A DNA stretch of 64,000 nt from Paracentrotus lividus (Eukaryota; Echinodermata; Echinoidea; Camarodonta; Echinidae), in the NCBI GenBank assembly GCA_940671915.1, contig CALNVZ010000174.1, positions 24,160,516 through 24,224,515 of the forward strand. Reading direction: 5' to 3'. The position numbers and the translations under genes are program-made. Numbering within the stretch: position 1 is the first letter of the stretch; each line of letters opens with the position of its first letter. This document shows, piece by piece, positions 27,501 to 35,080 of this stretch. The notes beneath the pieces are model-generated. The model was not told the DNA's origin, did no database searches, and was given only the letters and a program-made list of their open reading frames with translations.

Positions 27501-30500
27501 AAAGTCAACGGAATCGAAATCGGATGAAAAATGGCGAAGGAGTAGCAAATTGAAGATTTTGATCACATACGGACGCACGGATGTACGGACGGACGGACAC
27601 ACATACGTACGGAGCCCGTTTCATAGTCCCCTGCTCGAACTCGTTCGGCGGGGACAATAATCCCTCTGACAGCTTACTTATAGCCTACCCAGGACATTTA
27701 AAAGTCAGAGTAAATTCTACATACACTATGAAGGGCCTACCATCCATAAGGTTGACACACATTGTACAAATGTACCAAGTGGTTCCTAAGATATTGCAAT
27801 AATAAGCATAGTGGTATTTCACACCTGTAACTTGACCTCTGTGACCTTGATGGTGCATACATACATGTTCGTATATTGTGAGTATATGAACTTCAAAGTG
27901 TAGGGCAGTATTTATCATTGTAGGGATCAATAGGATTAAAATTTGCGAATGTAGTACAATGGAAACAGTTCCACTAAACAGGGAATTTATCAATATCAAT
28001 TGATGTACTTTACCCGAGGACAAGTAGTAAAAAAGTTTTGAATGTTTCTTTATAAATATATATTAACAAGGAAACAGCAAGCATAGCCTTGCATTCACCC
28101 CCAATCATTCCAAACCATGCCATTACAGGTTTTTAGCAGAATAATTTTTTTTTGCCCTATCTGAACGTGAACAAAGAATTAAACAGATGTACCACTGGCA
28201 TGAATTAGGCATTCCTACCCCAAAACAATAAACTTATTGCATGTGTAATGTTTTTAATACTTAAGTGCCTTGACTTTGAAAATTGAAATTGAATTTGAAA
28301 ATGACCCAAGATCCACTATTAAACTAGTATGAGTTTCATTCTCCAGCAAAAGTACAGCTTTACATGTAAAGTTCATTGACCTTTGGAACTTAAAGTTTGT
28401 TGAATATGACCTATATTTGAACCTTACTCAGTGTTCAAGAGATGTACAATCGTTACACGCATTTAATGATCCTAGGTCGAAGATAATAATTTATTGGCTT
28501 TGATGTACAGCTTTGAATGTCAAGTCCAATTGAAATTGTGATATTTGAACTTTGCTTACACATGAGATGAATTTGAACCTCACCTGTGTCTTAAAGGGAT
28601 TCGGTAACTTCCCAAAAACGAGTGCGAAAGGGAACAAATTAGTAAAATCCTATTGCTCTGACTGTAAACACAAACTACTGAAAATTTCAGAACAAATGGA
28701 AGTTATTCAGTACCTTAAAATAGTAAAATCAAAGAGACTAGGACTACGCGGCCTTGCGTAATCAAATCACCACCGCAGTGTAACGCTCTGTCGCGAGCAC
28801 CAGTGGTGTCTCACCCAGTGGGCTGGGTGTACAATGTAGGGACTTCATAACCCAGAATACGCTCTATACTTTCTGAGCCGCGGCGGAAGGATACTGTTTG
28901 AAATCTGTTTCGGAAATGGGTTTGAAAATCAGGGTATGAAATCGTAGATATCTGGATATGTAGGCAAGCAATTGGTTTTAGATTTCAAGCGATTCCATAC
29001 TGACCTAGATGTTTATAATCATGTTGGCATGATTTGAATTGAATTTTTGAATGTTGAATTCTTGCTCAACGTTACTGCATCCCTGAAAGATACATACATG
29101 TACATACTACCACTGTTAAGAATTTGGTGATCCTAAAGGGGTTTCACAACGCGATTGGCGTAGAGTTGGGCAGCAAAGTTCTACTTTATGCCTACGCAAT
29201 ACTATACAATGCCTAAGTAAGGCGTCTTTTCCGTTCAAAGGGCATCGGTTTCCCGCGGTTTCCTGATCGACTCCGGGAAACATTCGGCTTTCTGCTTTTA
29301 ACATGTTTAAGCCGTATTAAGATTTTGGGATTCTATTCAAAAGCCGATACAACTGTGCCCCAATTCTTTTTCGCGTACTATTGGTGTAGAGCACTACATG
29401 TAATATGCAATTCAAATTGTTGTGTAGAAATGGCATAGACAATCAGTGTACATCGACCTGCTCTACCCCAAGGTAACACGAAAAAATTAAAATGTAATTT
29501 ATTTAGTCCATCTTGAGTACCCCTTGACCTTTTGTTACGTAGGCATGCAATAGTAGCTGGGCAACCTTACACAACTCTACACCAATCCTGGTGTGAAACC
29601 CTTCAGTCTTAAGATGTAGAAAATTACTAGGGTTAGATGTACAACAACCATGACTTGTTGATTCCAACATTTAAAAAAATGCCTTCATGTAGATGTCTAA
29701 TTCTTCCTCATGCAATGCAGGCATGACAAATACCGACTGATAATGACAGTCCATTCCCTTGCCATGAAATTGTTTTACCACCTAGAATAACATACACATC
29801 TATGTCAAGTTTACACTCCAGATGTGTTTTTATTTTTTTGGAATAAAATGCAGCCTTAGAATACTTACCAGTTTGTCCCCTGATAAAACTTCTAGGAGCT
29901 TGATCAGCATGCGTCCATCGTATAAATCCGTATATAGATCCACAATGCGACAACCTACTCTTTGTAAATGTGAGTTCACCCACTTTGTAAAAGTTTTCTT
30001 CTGCACCATTTCACGCTCATCTATAAGATAAAAGAAAATCCATTATAAATAAAGGCACATGTACAGTGTACAGCAAAAAAAAAGTAAAAATATTTGTATT
30101 GAGTTTTAAGACAATTGTAGATTATATAGGAATGTAATAAACACATCTATCATGTACAACATTGCACTATCCTTGGGCTTGTTTCACAAAACATTCATAT
30201 TTACTGTGAAATGTTGGTGACCTTGTTTCATAAAACAGCACTGTTCATTCAGTCAAAGAATAATTCTCCACGCACTAAAGGGGGTCGACAGAGAATTTTC
30301 TTCAACATCAGTTAATCATTTATCAGTTCCAATCATATGGTAGCAATATCAATGCTGCCAAGCTGGTATTCATGCACATTTTTTAAACAAGTTTTCCTTT
30401 GCAGCATTTGAGTGTCGTCTTTCTTACCTGCCAGTGCTCTGATTCGAGAACGCTCAAACAGCTTGGCTCCTCCATCATCCAAGCTTGCATCAGCATCCTC

Positions 30501-30545
30501 ATTATTGTCCCACTTGACCCCATTGTTTTCCATTTCCACCGACAT
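944..30545 (-). CDS. SPTBN1: Beta-spectrin gene, N-terminal 742 codons in 11 exons (3' part off window)
   Basis: Conventional (non-heavy) beta-spectrin, co-orthologous to vertebrate SPTB/SPTBN1/2/4; the symbol is the closest vertebrate name, not a claim of one-to-one orthology. The protein pairs with alpha-spectrin and cross-links actin under the plasma membrane. Exons (minus strand): 30428-30571 (ATG at 30545), 29869-30020, 17578-17751, 13141-13429, 11127-11427, 8081-8198, 6133-6455, 5653-5791, 3965-4130, 1441-1685, 944-1144. All introns are GT-AG, phases agree at every junction, and the coding total is 2226 nt. By alignment from memory with human beta-II: tail 1-43, CH1 about 44-148, CH2 about 163-268, spectrin repeats 1-4 about 293-732. 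Repeats 5-17 and any PH domain must lie left of the window. Near-identity to vertebrate protein in CH1, CH2 and repeats 1-2 makes the call secure. No frameshift or stop was seen. Confidence 0.97.
1441..1685 (-). CDS. SPTBN1: Beta-spectrin coding exon 10 (repeat 3/4)
   Basis: 245 nt encoding residues 594-675: [20 protein letters not shown], then [20 protein letters not shown] (conserved tryptophans of repeat 4 helix A) and [17 protein letters not shown]. Acceptor TTTTCAG, donor AAG|GTGATC, phase 0 at the end. It is less conserved than repeats 1-2, as expected for this part of the family. Confidence 0.95.
3403..3438. repeat. 12-bp perfect inverted repeat (hairpin)
   Basis: CGATCTAACGTT (3403-3414) and its exact reverse complement AACGTTAGATCG (3427-3438) are separated by 12 bases. 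It lies 70 bases before the larger fold-back and may belong to the same repeat block. Confidence 0.7.
3509..3671. repeat. Fold-back element with ~75-bp arms
   Basis: The left arm (about 3509-3588) and right arm (about 3597-3671) are imperfect reverse complements meeting at a very short loop. Shared blocks include ATATTGACTGCTTT, GGACATGGTCGTTTCTAGAC and GGAATCTCCG. It has MITE or fold-back structure with no protein. In spectrin pre-mRNA it would form a long double-stranded hairpin. Confidence 0.85.
3965..4130 (-). CDS. SPTBN1: Beta-spectrin coding exon 9 (repeat 3)
   Basis: 166 nt encoding residues 539-593 plus one base. It starts [20 protein letters not shown], the typical helix B opening of a spectrin repeat. 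The loop toward exon 10 ([12 protein letters not shown]) is lineage-specific and unlike vertebrates. Acceptor AATTTGCAG, donor TCAG|GTAAGA. Confidence 0.95.
4131..5652 (-). other. Spectrin intron 8
   Basis: 1.5 kb of AT-rich intron. I see no exon, RNA gene or clear repeat in it. Confidence 0.75.
5653..5791 (-). CDS. SPTBN1: Beta-spectrin coding exon 8 (repeat 2/3)
   Basis: 139 nt encoding residues 492-538: [20 protein letters not shown] (helix C of repeat 2), then a repeat-3 helix A ending [10 protein letters not shown]. The split codon AG|G with exon 7 gives the conserved Arg. Acceptor ACATTACAG, donor AAG|GTAAGA. Confidence 0.95.
6133..6455 (-). CDS. SPTBN1: Beta-spectrin coding exon 7 (repeat 1/2)
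   Basis: 323 nt encoding residues 385-491 plus two bases. It starts [20 protein letters not shown] (helix C of repeat 1 running into repeat 2), followed by [20 protein letters not shown] and [20 protein letters not shown], all strongly conserved. It has higher GC and codon regularity than the flanks. Acceptor CAACCCAG, donor CAAG|GTATGT. Confidence 0.97.
6961..8000. mobile_element. Non-autonomous inverted-repeat element, GGYCGTGTGTTAT family, copy 1
   Basis: The left end reads GGCCGTGTGTTATAA and the right end, inverted, reads GGTCGTGTGTTATGA. Immediately outside, both flanks are CTAT (6957-6960 and 8001-8004), a plausible 4-bp target-site duplication. It contains two diverged direct repeats (about 7366-7545 and 7579-7758). 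No transposase is visible, so mobilisation in trans is inferred. It lies inside spectrin intron 6. Compare the similar copy at 19882-21397. Confidence 0.7.
7366..7758. repeat. Two diverged tandem units of ~213 bp
   Basis: The second unit (from about 7579) repeats the first (from about 7366) with many substitutions. Shared landmarks in order are a TACT(A/G)TTG..ACATCAAA-like start, GGTATAAAGCAGTTTATAAGC, AAAATTTGGCAGAGA and TTGACTTTGTACAGG. It is internal to the inverted-repeat element 6961-8000. Confidence 0.75.
8081..8198 (-). CDS. SPTBN1: Beta-spectrin coding exon 6 (repeat 1)
   Basis: 118 nt encoding residues 345-384: [20 protein letters not shown], then [16 protein letters not shown], the middle of spectrin repeat 1. 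In beta-spectrins the first repeats next to the CH pair nucleate the antiparallel dimer with the C-terminal repeats of alpha-spectrin. Acceptor TACTCTTAG, donor AAG|GTCAGT, ending in phase 0. Confidence 0.95.
8199..11126 (-). other. Spectrin intron 5
   Basis: 2.9-kb intron. It holds a G run (8489-8501), the GA microsatellite at 9302-9376 and scattered TACATGTA motifs. I see no exon or complete mobile element. Confidence 0.75.
9302..9376. repeat. (GA)n microsatellite
   Basis: About 37 uninterrupted GA dinucleotides, a likely polymorphic simple repeat. Confidence 0.97.
11127..11427 (-). CDS. SPTBN1: Beta-spectrin coding exon 5 (end of CH2, start of repeat 1)
   Basis: 301 nt encoding residues 245-344 plus two bases. 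[20 protein letters not shown] closes CH2. [12 protein letters not shown] and [12 protein letters not shown] begin spectrin repeat 1, and [19 protein letters not shown] is the conserved loop toward helix B. Acceptor TTCACACAG, donor CCAA|GTAAGC. The last codon (Lys345) is completed by the A that opens exon 6, which confirms the junction. Confidence 0.97.
11428..13140 (-). other. Spectrin intron 4
   Basis: 1.7 kb of AT-rich intron with a short C run near 12245. Nothing else is recognisable. Confidence 0.75.
13141..13429 (-). CDS. SPTBN1: Beta-spectrin coding exon 4 (CH2)
   Basis: 289 nt encoding residues 149-244 plus one base. It opens with [20 protein letters not shown], the linker into calponin-homology domain 2, then [32 protein letters not shown] and [13 protein letters not shown], which are diagnostic for the spectrin/alpha-actinin CH2. 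Acceptor ATCCCATAG, donor AAG|GTGAGT. Nearly the whole CH2 core is in this exon. Confidence 0.97.
13620..13852. mobile_element. Fold-back MITE, GGGCAAGTCC family, copy A
   Basis: A 233-bp near-palindrome. The left arm GGCAAGTCCAAGCTATTTTG... is repeated inverted at the right (ends TAGCTTGGACTTGCCC); the arms are about 100 bp, with inner matches such as ATGATACATCTCA and TAACTTAATTATGAAATG. Flanks are TAGT and TCGT, a possible decayed 4-bp duplication. The outer 20 bp are shared with the right end of the element at 39517-40401. Confidence 0.82.
13872..14015. mobile_element. Second fold-back MITE, GCCCRTATTC ends
   Basis: The left end GCCCATATTCTG and the inverted right end GCCCGTATTCCG define a 144-bp fold-back. 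Its centre is a strong hairpin: CCTTTTGTCTGATA (about 13938-13951) and its exact complement, with a 7-base loop. The arms also share TCGCAAGT(T/A)CGTG. It sits only 19 bases from copy A of the GGGCAAGTCC family. Confidence 0.78.
14624..14655. repeat. Poly(T) tract
   Basis: 32 consecutive T. It may be a retroposon tail in reverse orientation, but no SINE or LINE body is recognisable beside it. Confidence 0.9.
17578..17751 (-). CDS. SPTBN1: Beta-spectrin coding exon 3 (CH1, second half)
   Basis: 174 nt, phase 0 at both ends, residues 91-148. It begins [20 protein letters not shown] and ends [11 protein letters not shown], both nearly invariant in beta-spectrins. The last segment is the second actin-binding helix of CH1. 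Acceptor TTTTTTGCAG and donor CAG|GTAAGT are strong. It is isolated between introns of 12.1 kb (upstream) and 4.1 kb (downstream). Confidence 0.97.
17951..17972. repeat. Poly(T) tract
   Basis: About 22 consecutive T in intron 2; no associated retroposon body is visible. Confidence 0.85.
18176..18408. repeat. Direct duplication of a 92-bp unit, period 141 bp
   Basis: 18176-18267 and 18317-18408 are almost identical: both begin TTTGAGGCTAGGTAAAATGC and end GGCATCTTGGGTCTACG, with only a few substitutions. The 49-bp spacer is unrelated. The close match implies a recent local duplication. Confidence 0.93.
19882..21397. mobile_element. Non-autonomous inverted-repeat element, GGYCGTGTGT family, copy 2
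   Basis: The left end reads GGTCGTGTGTCACAT and the inverted right end GGTCGTGTGTCATGA. Both flanks are ATAT (19878-19881 and 21398-21401), a candidate 4-bp target duplication like the CTAT of copy 1. The 1516-bp interior has short ORFs only, none resembling a transposase. A GC-rich patch at about 20095-20140 may mark an older insertion. Confidence 0.68.
22365..24296. mobile_element. 1.93-kb inverted-repeat element, TTTAACCGGTTGGAGAC ends
   Basis: TTTAACCGGTTGGAGAC at 22365 recurs inverted as GTCTCCAACCGGTTAAA ending at 24296. Near the right end are two copies of a palindrome, CCCGAGTATATTCGGG (24218-24233) and CCCGAGTATACTCGGG (24260-24275), each followed by CTCAGTC. The interior has GC-richer blocks at both sides and a pyrimidine-rich, AT-rich middle. 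There is no transposase-like ORF. Clear flanking duplication is not seen (TTCA versus ATCA). Confidence 0.65.
24482..24843. mobile_element. MITE-like element with A-run-containing inverted repeats
   Basis: The left end AGGC, an A run, then TTGTTTGGTTGTCC is mirrored at the right by GGACAACCAAACAA, a T run and GGCCT. Further in, GGTCAGTCGGTCGG with a T run (24536-24577) is mirrored loosely by an A run (24750-24770) with GGTCGGTCG nearby. 362 bp, no coding capacity. Confidence 0.75.
25409..25458. repeat. Short tandem repeat, 17-bp unit, three copies
   Basis: GTATGCAGAGATGTGTG is repeated, with the third copy slightly diverged (GTATACAGAGATGCCGTG). Confidence 0.8.
26365..27656. mobile_element. 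HINE/pearl-like element: perfect 12-bp TIRs around eight ~155-bp tandem units
   Basis: Left end TGTCCCCGCCGA (26365-26376) and right end TCGGCGGGGACA (27645-27656) are exact reverse complements; both flanks read ATA. Inside are eight head-to-tail units, starting near 26406, 26562, 26718, 26879, 27034, 27188, 27343 and 27488. Then come an ACGG/GGAC-rich microsatellite (about 27567-27600) and a terminal hairpin, GTCCCC...CGAAC-TC-GTTCG...GGGGAC. This layout (short inverted ends, central ~160-bp tandem repeats, ACGG microsatellite, 3' hairpin) matches the pearl/CvE and Helentron-associated (HINE) non-autonomous elements known from molluscs and other invertebrates. The family assignment is from memory of structure, not from a search. 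No protein is encoded. Confidence 0.8.
26406..27545. repeat. Eight-unit tandem array (~155 bp) with AGGTCA half-sites
   Basis: Each unit starts AGTGCTATCA(C/T)ATAA and continues with GGAATCGAAATCGGATGA, AATGGCGAAGGAGTAGCA and (in units 1-7) a run of GGTCAAAGGTCAAAGG-type direct repeats, then CGTGAAGAAGTTTTGTAG. Spacing between unit starts is about 156, 156, 161, 155, 154, 155 and 145 bp. The last unit is cut short, losing the GGTCA part. Units differ by point changes and small indels in the GGTCA run. Confidence 0.92.
29133..29602. mobile_element. 470-bp inverted-repeat element (AAGGGGTTTCACA ends)
   Basis: The left arm AAAGGGGTTTCACAACGCGATT, GGCGTAGAGTTG and ATGCCTACGCAA is mirrored at the right by GTTACGTAGGCATGCA, CAACTCTACACCAATC and GTGTGAAACCCTT. 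The arms extend about 70-80 bp with scattered mismatches. No ORF of interest. It lies 270 bp downstream of spectrin exon 2. Confidence 0.78.
29869..30020 (-). CDS. SPTBN1: Beta-spectrin coding exon 2 (CH1, first half)
   Basis: 152 nt; acceptor CTTATAG and donor CTG|GTAAGT are canonical. It encodes residues 40-90. It starts [24 protein letters not shown] is the first actin-binding segment of calponin-homology domain 1. The segment [20 protein letters not shown] follows, where vertebrates have DLRDG: the basic residue is replaced by tyrosine. It ends in phase 0 and is separated from exon 1 by a 407-bp intron. Confidence 0.96.
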
Positions 30546-30571
30546 GGCTCACAGCCTATGTCTTCCTACTC
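30428..30571 (-). CDS. SPTBN1: Beta-spectrin coding exon 1 (start codon, N-terminal tail)
   Basis: Splice acceptor TTGTTGCAG ends at 30572; 26 nt of 5' UTR precede the ATG at 30545-30543. It encodes residues 1-39 plus the first base of codon 40 and ends at donor CAG|GTAAG (30428). The start [19 protein letters not shown] is acidic and unlike the vertebrate tail, but [11 protein letters not shown] at residues 29-39 is the conserved beta-spectrin lead-in to CH1. A second in-frame ATG (Met5) is also available. Because an acceptor precedes the ATG, at least one upstream non-coding exon must exist. Confidence 0.94.
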
Positions 30572-33512
30572 CTGCAACAAAATAAATGGTAGATATCAAT
30601 GCATGTCAATTTAGGCCTACGATGTACATGTACATGTAAGTACATATCATGGATGTTTCCTTTTTTCACATTCATCCATCAGAAACATAACGGTAAAGCA
30701 AAGTATTGAGTTAAAATGAGTTATGCATGACACTAGTTGTCACAACTTCAAGCTACATGTATGAGGGCATTTCCACGCCAACTGGGACATTCCTCAAAAA
30801 TTTAAAATGTCTCTGATGTTTATTCTATGACCTATCAATTATTTAATGCCATGGGTGTTAATGGATCATACAAGTCTTTCAAAATCAATAAAAATTATTT
30901 TTCAATTTAGTTCATTTCCTTGAGATCTAGAACCACCATTAAAAATCAATGTATGGGACTACATGGAAAAAAAATTGCTAAAATTCAAATTACACAAGAT
31001 TCTTCAAGAAACTTTCACTAAATGGAGAAAGGTGGAAATATTTCTGTATTTAAGGGGAAATATTTCTGTATTTAAGGGGCAATAATGACATTTAATTCAT
31101 GACAAAGGGGTGAAATAACCCAAAAAGTCACACCGAAAATACTGTAATGCGACTAACCGTAATGCGACTAACAGACAATTTTCGATCCTTAAAAGTTAAA
31201 GAATACTTTACATTGTTTACCAAATCTGAATAGCAGTATTGAGACTTAAATATGTTGGTTAGATGGTGCAAGGAATAAAACTGGCAAAAGTATTATTCTG
31301 AGTAAAATATTTTTTTGTAGCAAGTGGATTTTTTCCTTGTCCATTTTGTGTACATGAAATGTGACTAACCGATTTTTACCCTATTGTGACATTCACAGGA
31401 CAAAGTCTGCAACATTTCTTATATTGAAATTTGTTATTTTAAAGCTATGGTTCTCAGGTTTAAATCAAAGTATAAACTTTAAAGACTCATTCTTGTAAGA
31501 CTGGTACCATCAAGTTACAAAATTGGCACTTAAAAGTGTAATGCGACTAACCGTGGAATTGCCCATGAGCAAAAATATCTATTCATTGTACATGTACATA
31601 CATTTTATAACCTTGAGCATGGGCCTGACCAATTGACCAGGTGGCACTGACTCACTCTTGTATCCATCAGACCTTCTTCTATCCACATGAGATGCACACA
31701 AAAAATGTACATGTATACATTGTATTTGCCCTCTTTCCATTCCAACCCACTGATTCATGTTTATGACTTTTGGCCTTCAATGACTAGTTCCAAATCTTTA
31801 GAACAAACACAGCCTTCACAGGCTTTTAGGTCAATAAAGACAAGTATCTTTTTTGTACAATGCACTTCTATCAAAGTTTGAATTGGGATATATATATAAC
31901 AAGAGACTACATGTATACCACAATGTAATTTGAAGGTTCAATTGAGGATGGATCATTCATACATTTCAAATTTATTTTTCATGCATAACTTATTTGCATC
32001 ACTCATTCTACACCTACATGTACAAACTGTATTCTTTGTTTTTCCTACCAAATGGATTAAGCCGCTCCAACATTATCAAACCAGTATCTAAATAGGTAAG
32101 AAGTTCCAGATCTACTTGTACCACAATCATCACATGCGGGTCAGCCCCGACGATCTCCGATTTGAAGCGGAGGGATGAGAAGAGAGAGAGAGAGAGATGC
32201 AAATGATTCATGCATTTGGGAATGACAAGAAGTATGTAGTAAAAGGATTTGCATAGGGAGGAATATTAATTTTCCTTACTCTTAGACAATTTAAATAGAA
32301 CATTCCCATCTGCGTAGATCCAATATTAGTATGCACTTTTGTACTTTTAACCAATATCAAAATCATAATTGACAAATTCTGCAATTGACAATTTTATATC
32401 AATGCCATGTTGAATGCATTTCACTCACTGGAGTGGAACGTTTGCAATATACATGTATAATGAACCAGGCTTTTGCCCTTGAATTAAAGGGATAGATTAG
32501 TAATGAGAACAGCAAAGAAATTCTGATGACAGTCTCATATACTCTGCATGCATAAAAAGACAGACCAATGTGTTAGAAATTGTTTGAGATTCCTTTCATG
32601 TATTCTGCTAAATTTAAGTGTTTTTGTTCAAGAGAGATGATCTAATGGTCAAACTCAGCGATATGCTCGATATACATTTCTTCCTACGGTTCAACTATAG
32701 AACACATCATGTTTCTGTAGTGTATCACAGGAAAATGAGAAACGGGAATGGAATTCGCAATGGTTTTACATGCATGAACTAACATGTGTAGAATCTATTC
32801 AATTCAGACAAGATTTGTTTTATTTTATATTTCTGCTATTTCCAGATTAGATTTGCTCCAAAAAATAAATAAATTCAAATTTATACTGATAATGATATGC
32901 ACTATGTTTTTAATATTTCAACTAACGTGACAAAAGATTTTCTAGACTATAACCTATATCCATTTTAATTCTAGAAATCTACTTCTGTAAATTTATTTAT
33001 GGTTAAATACAAAGACCCTTATAGTAGACACAGACTATGCCTGGTGGAGGTAAAACAGAAGTACATAAATGCAATCAAATCTTGAAAACATAAAATAATA
33101 ATAATGGAGTCAAAGAAGTAGACTGTCTCCGTCTCGTTTGACAAGATTTCTAGTTGTAGTAAAAAGAAAATGATCCCAAGACCTGAAATAAAAAAGGGAA
33201 TAGCTTTTTATGGCATTTTTTGAAAATTTTGTTATCCTTTCCGAAGATATAGCAAGATCTTTCCTGATGTTTTCGAATCTGATTCACAGTCATGGAAGAG
33301 AGGAGGGCCGGGTTACAGCATTTAATACAGCATCACCACACACACGTTGATTGTGTACCGTTGTCTCCCGTTACGTCTGGCTGCTTACCCTCCTATTCAA
33401 CACCTCGTCTATCCCCTTGATTGACTGCACTGGAGTTGATGCACACACCCGAAACATACATCGGTAACATTACCAAGATTTCTTTCATCTAAAACAATCA
33501 CATAACCTCACC
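30572..33512 (-). other. Putative 5' UTR intron / upstream region of spectrin
   Basis: DNA between the acceptor of coding exon 1 and the nearest plausible upstream donor. Besides the inverted-repeat element at 30765-31564 it is AT-rich with TACATGTA motifs. A GC-richer patch at about 32110-32185 is not assignable. Confidence 0.5.
30765..31564. mobile_element. 800-bp inverted-repeat element, GGGCA-TCCACG ends (copy C)
   Basis: The left end GGGCATTTCCACGCC and the inverted right end GGGCAATTCCACGG bound this element, with ATGA on both sides (30761-30764 and 31565-31568). Inside, TAATGCGACTAAC occurs three times (about 31143, 31159, 31539) with a variant near 31351, and a 23-bp unit with AATATTTCTGTATTTAAGGGG is doubled (about 31037-31079). 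The ends resemble those at 13620-13852 and 39517-40401. No transposase. Confidence 0.7.
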
Positions 33513-33700
33513 TGAGTCCAAAATACCTTGGTAGTATATTCCTGCTACTAAAATCCCTAAAATCCAGCTTGATTACAGGTCCTTTAGTATATTCCTAGGC
33601 GTTTTCATTCCACAGTACGGGATAGATCCTCAATCGGTCCAGCCGAAACACACAACAAGCGCGGACTCGTCTGTTTCTTCAAATTTACGTGCAAACCCAA
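33513..33700 (-). other. Candidate non-coding first exon of spectrin (donor side)
   Basis: On the minus strand the sequence GGACTCAG|GTGAGG gives a good splice donor with intron start at 33511; the exon would end at 33512 and extend right to roughly 33700, with an unknown transcription start. It lies 2.9 kb upstream of the acceptor at 30572, which demands a non-coding exon. It is supported only by the donor and by higher sequence complexity. Confidence 0.3.
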
Positions 33701-34255
33701 TACAAAATGTTAACGCCATTGGAACTACGTTTCTTACGCTTGAAACGGGCTTGGCTTCTAGCTAGTGCATGCGTCTGTTGTAGACAGGGAGTTTGAGTTA
33801 AATATTTTTCATCTTTTTTCACTAAATTTCAGTCTGATCAAAAGAAAACAAACATATATATTTCTTTGGCAAGATTCACAATTTCTCTATTCTGCTGTTC
33901 TCAATAGAGGCATACAATCTATATCGGGTTCGAATGAGTCAATGAAATGAATAAGGTATAGGCCTATACCTCACAGATAAAACATAAAAACACAAACTTC
34001 CACTATACTACCAACAATTACTATTCGACTGAAACCCCAATTCCAAAACATCCGTTCGGCATGCATGGCTGATATTTCGGGACCGCTTTGACCACGCCCA
34101 TTTCTAATACACAAGAAACTTTTCTATTTACTTTCTAAACAAATATTTTCAGTAAACATTCCAGTATTCAAGGAGAAATTCATGTACGTATGATTAAATC
34201 GAATCTAGGGATGAGGGAATTGTCTGATCCTAAGTCTTCAGTCGCGGATCCGGGG

Positions 34256-34271
34256 GTGGGGGGGGGGGGGC
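34256..34271. repeat. G-run with GGATCCGGGGG lead
   Basis: GCGGATCCGGGGGTGGGG followed by further G. The GGATCC-G-run motif resembles the ends of dispersed repeats in invertebrates, and a similar GATCCAG...G-run lies at about 51.0 kb. Confidence 0.4.
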
Positions 34272-34896
34272 TGGGTGGCCGCCCGCCTGCCCCTCCCGGC
34301 CTCTCTAAGACCAACATTATCATGGTATTGTGCAAAATGCTTTAGCGGGGTGTTTTTTTTTGTTTTTTTTTCTTTCTTTCTTTTTTTCGTATAGGTTAAA
34401 AGCATATTCTACTAGGCATAAATAATTAGTATACCAAGGCATGTATTTCGCAATAGCACAGCGTGTATAATTATTTTGATATTGTTTCATTGGAAAGATC
34501 CCATCCCCATCATGTCCCACTGTCCCCTATATGCCCATATTTTTAACCCAAAGCTGAATGGTATCATAGAAACCATGCATTATGTCATTTTTGAAAGTGC
34601 TGATTTTATTTATTTATTATTATTATTTCTTCAAAACTCTAGTACTTATTGGACATTGATTAAACTTTAAAGTAGGCACAAACATGATTATGACAGCGTG
34701 AATCCAACAAAATATTATCTTGATTATTGTTCGTTAAAACGATTTATCTAATTTTGAAGGGGTATATAGACATGTTGACAATATGGATAGGCCTATAAGT
34801 TCTTCTTTTTCACCGAGTGAGATGCAACACGTTAATAAATTTAAATGAAACGGTTAAAAAATATTGCAATTCTTTTTAAAAATATAGCAAACTTAC

Positions 34897-35080
34897 CTAT
34901 CGACAACAATCGTCAATGATTTCAATGTTATTCCTATTATTAGTCTATCCAAGGAGAAGCACAGATCGAATCTTCATCAGGTCTTCCACGAAAGATACAA
35001 CGATATCTCCTGAACGTACTACATTTCACGCATCTTGTCTCGTCATTATTGTCGTCAGCAAAGAGTCTCATTAATTTCTT
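34897..35080 (-). other. Alternative candidate non-coding first exon
   Basis: The minus strand reads GTTGTCGATAG|GTAAGT, a near-consensus donor with the exon ending at 34897. The right boundary is a guess. It could be an alternative first exon of spectrin or chance. Confidence 0.25.

Larger units (their letters stand above)
17752..29868 (-). other. Spectrin intron 2 (12.1 kb)
   Basis: The largest spectrin intron, splitting CH1. It is a nest of mobile DNA: a tandem pair at 18.2 kb, inverted-repeat elements at 19.9-21.4, 22.4-24.3, 24.5-24.8 and 29.1-29.6 kb, and the tandem-unit element at 26.4-27.7 kb. Between these the sequence is AT-rich with many TACATGTA motifs and no recognisable exon. 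Large first or second introns often hold enhancers; the sequence alone does not show one. Confidence 0.8.

Noticed and set aside
26406-27545. CRISPR array
   Set aside because: Units are ~155-bp diverged tandem copies without short identical repeats and unique spacers, in a eukaryotic intron.
32014-32211. Minus-strand open frame with SLRFKSEIVGADPHVMIVVQ
   Set aside because: A short GC-richer patch looks coding-like, but no family is recognised and no consistent splice sites or spectrin relation were found.
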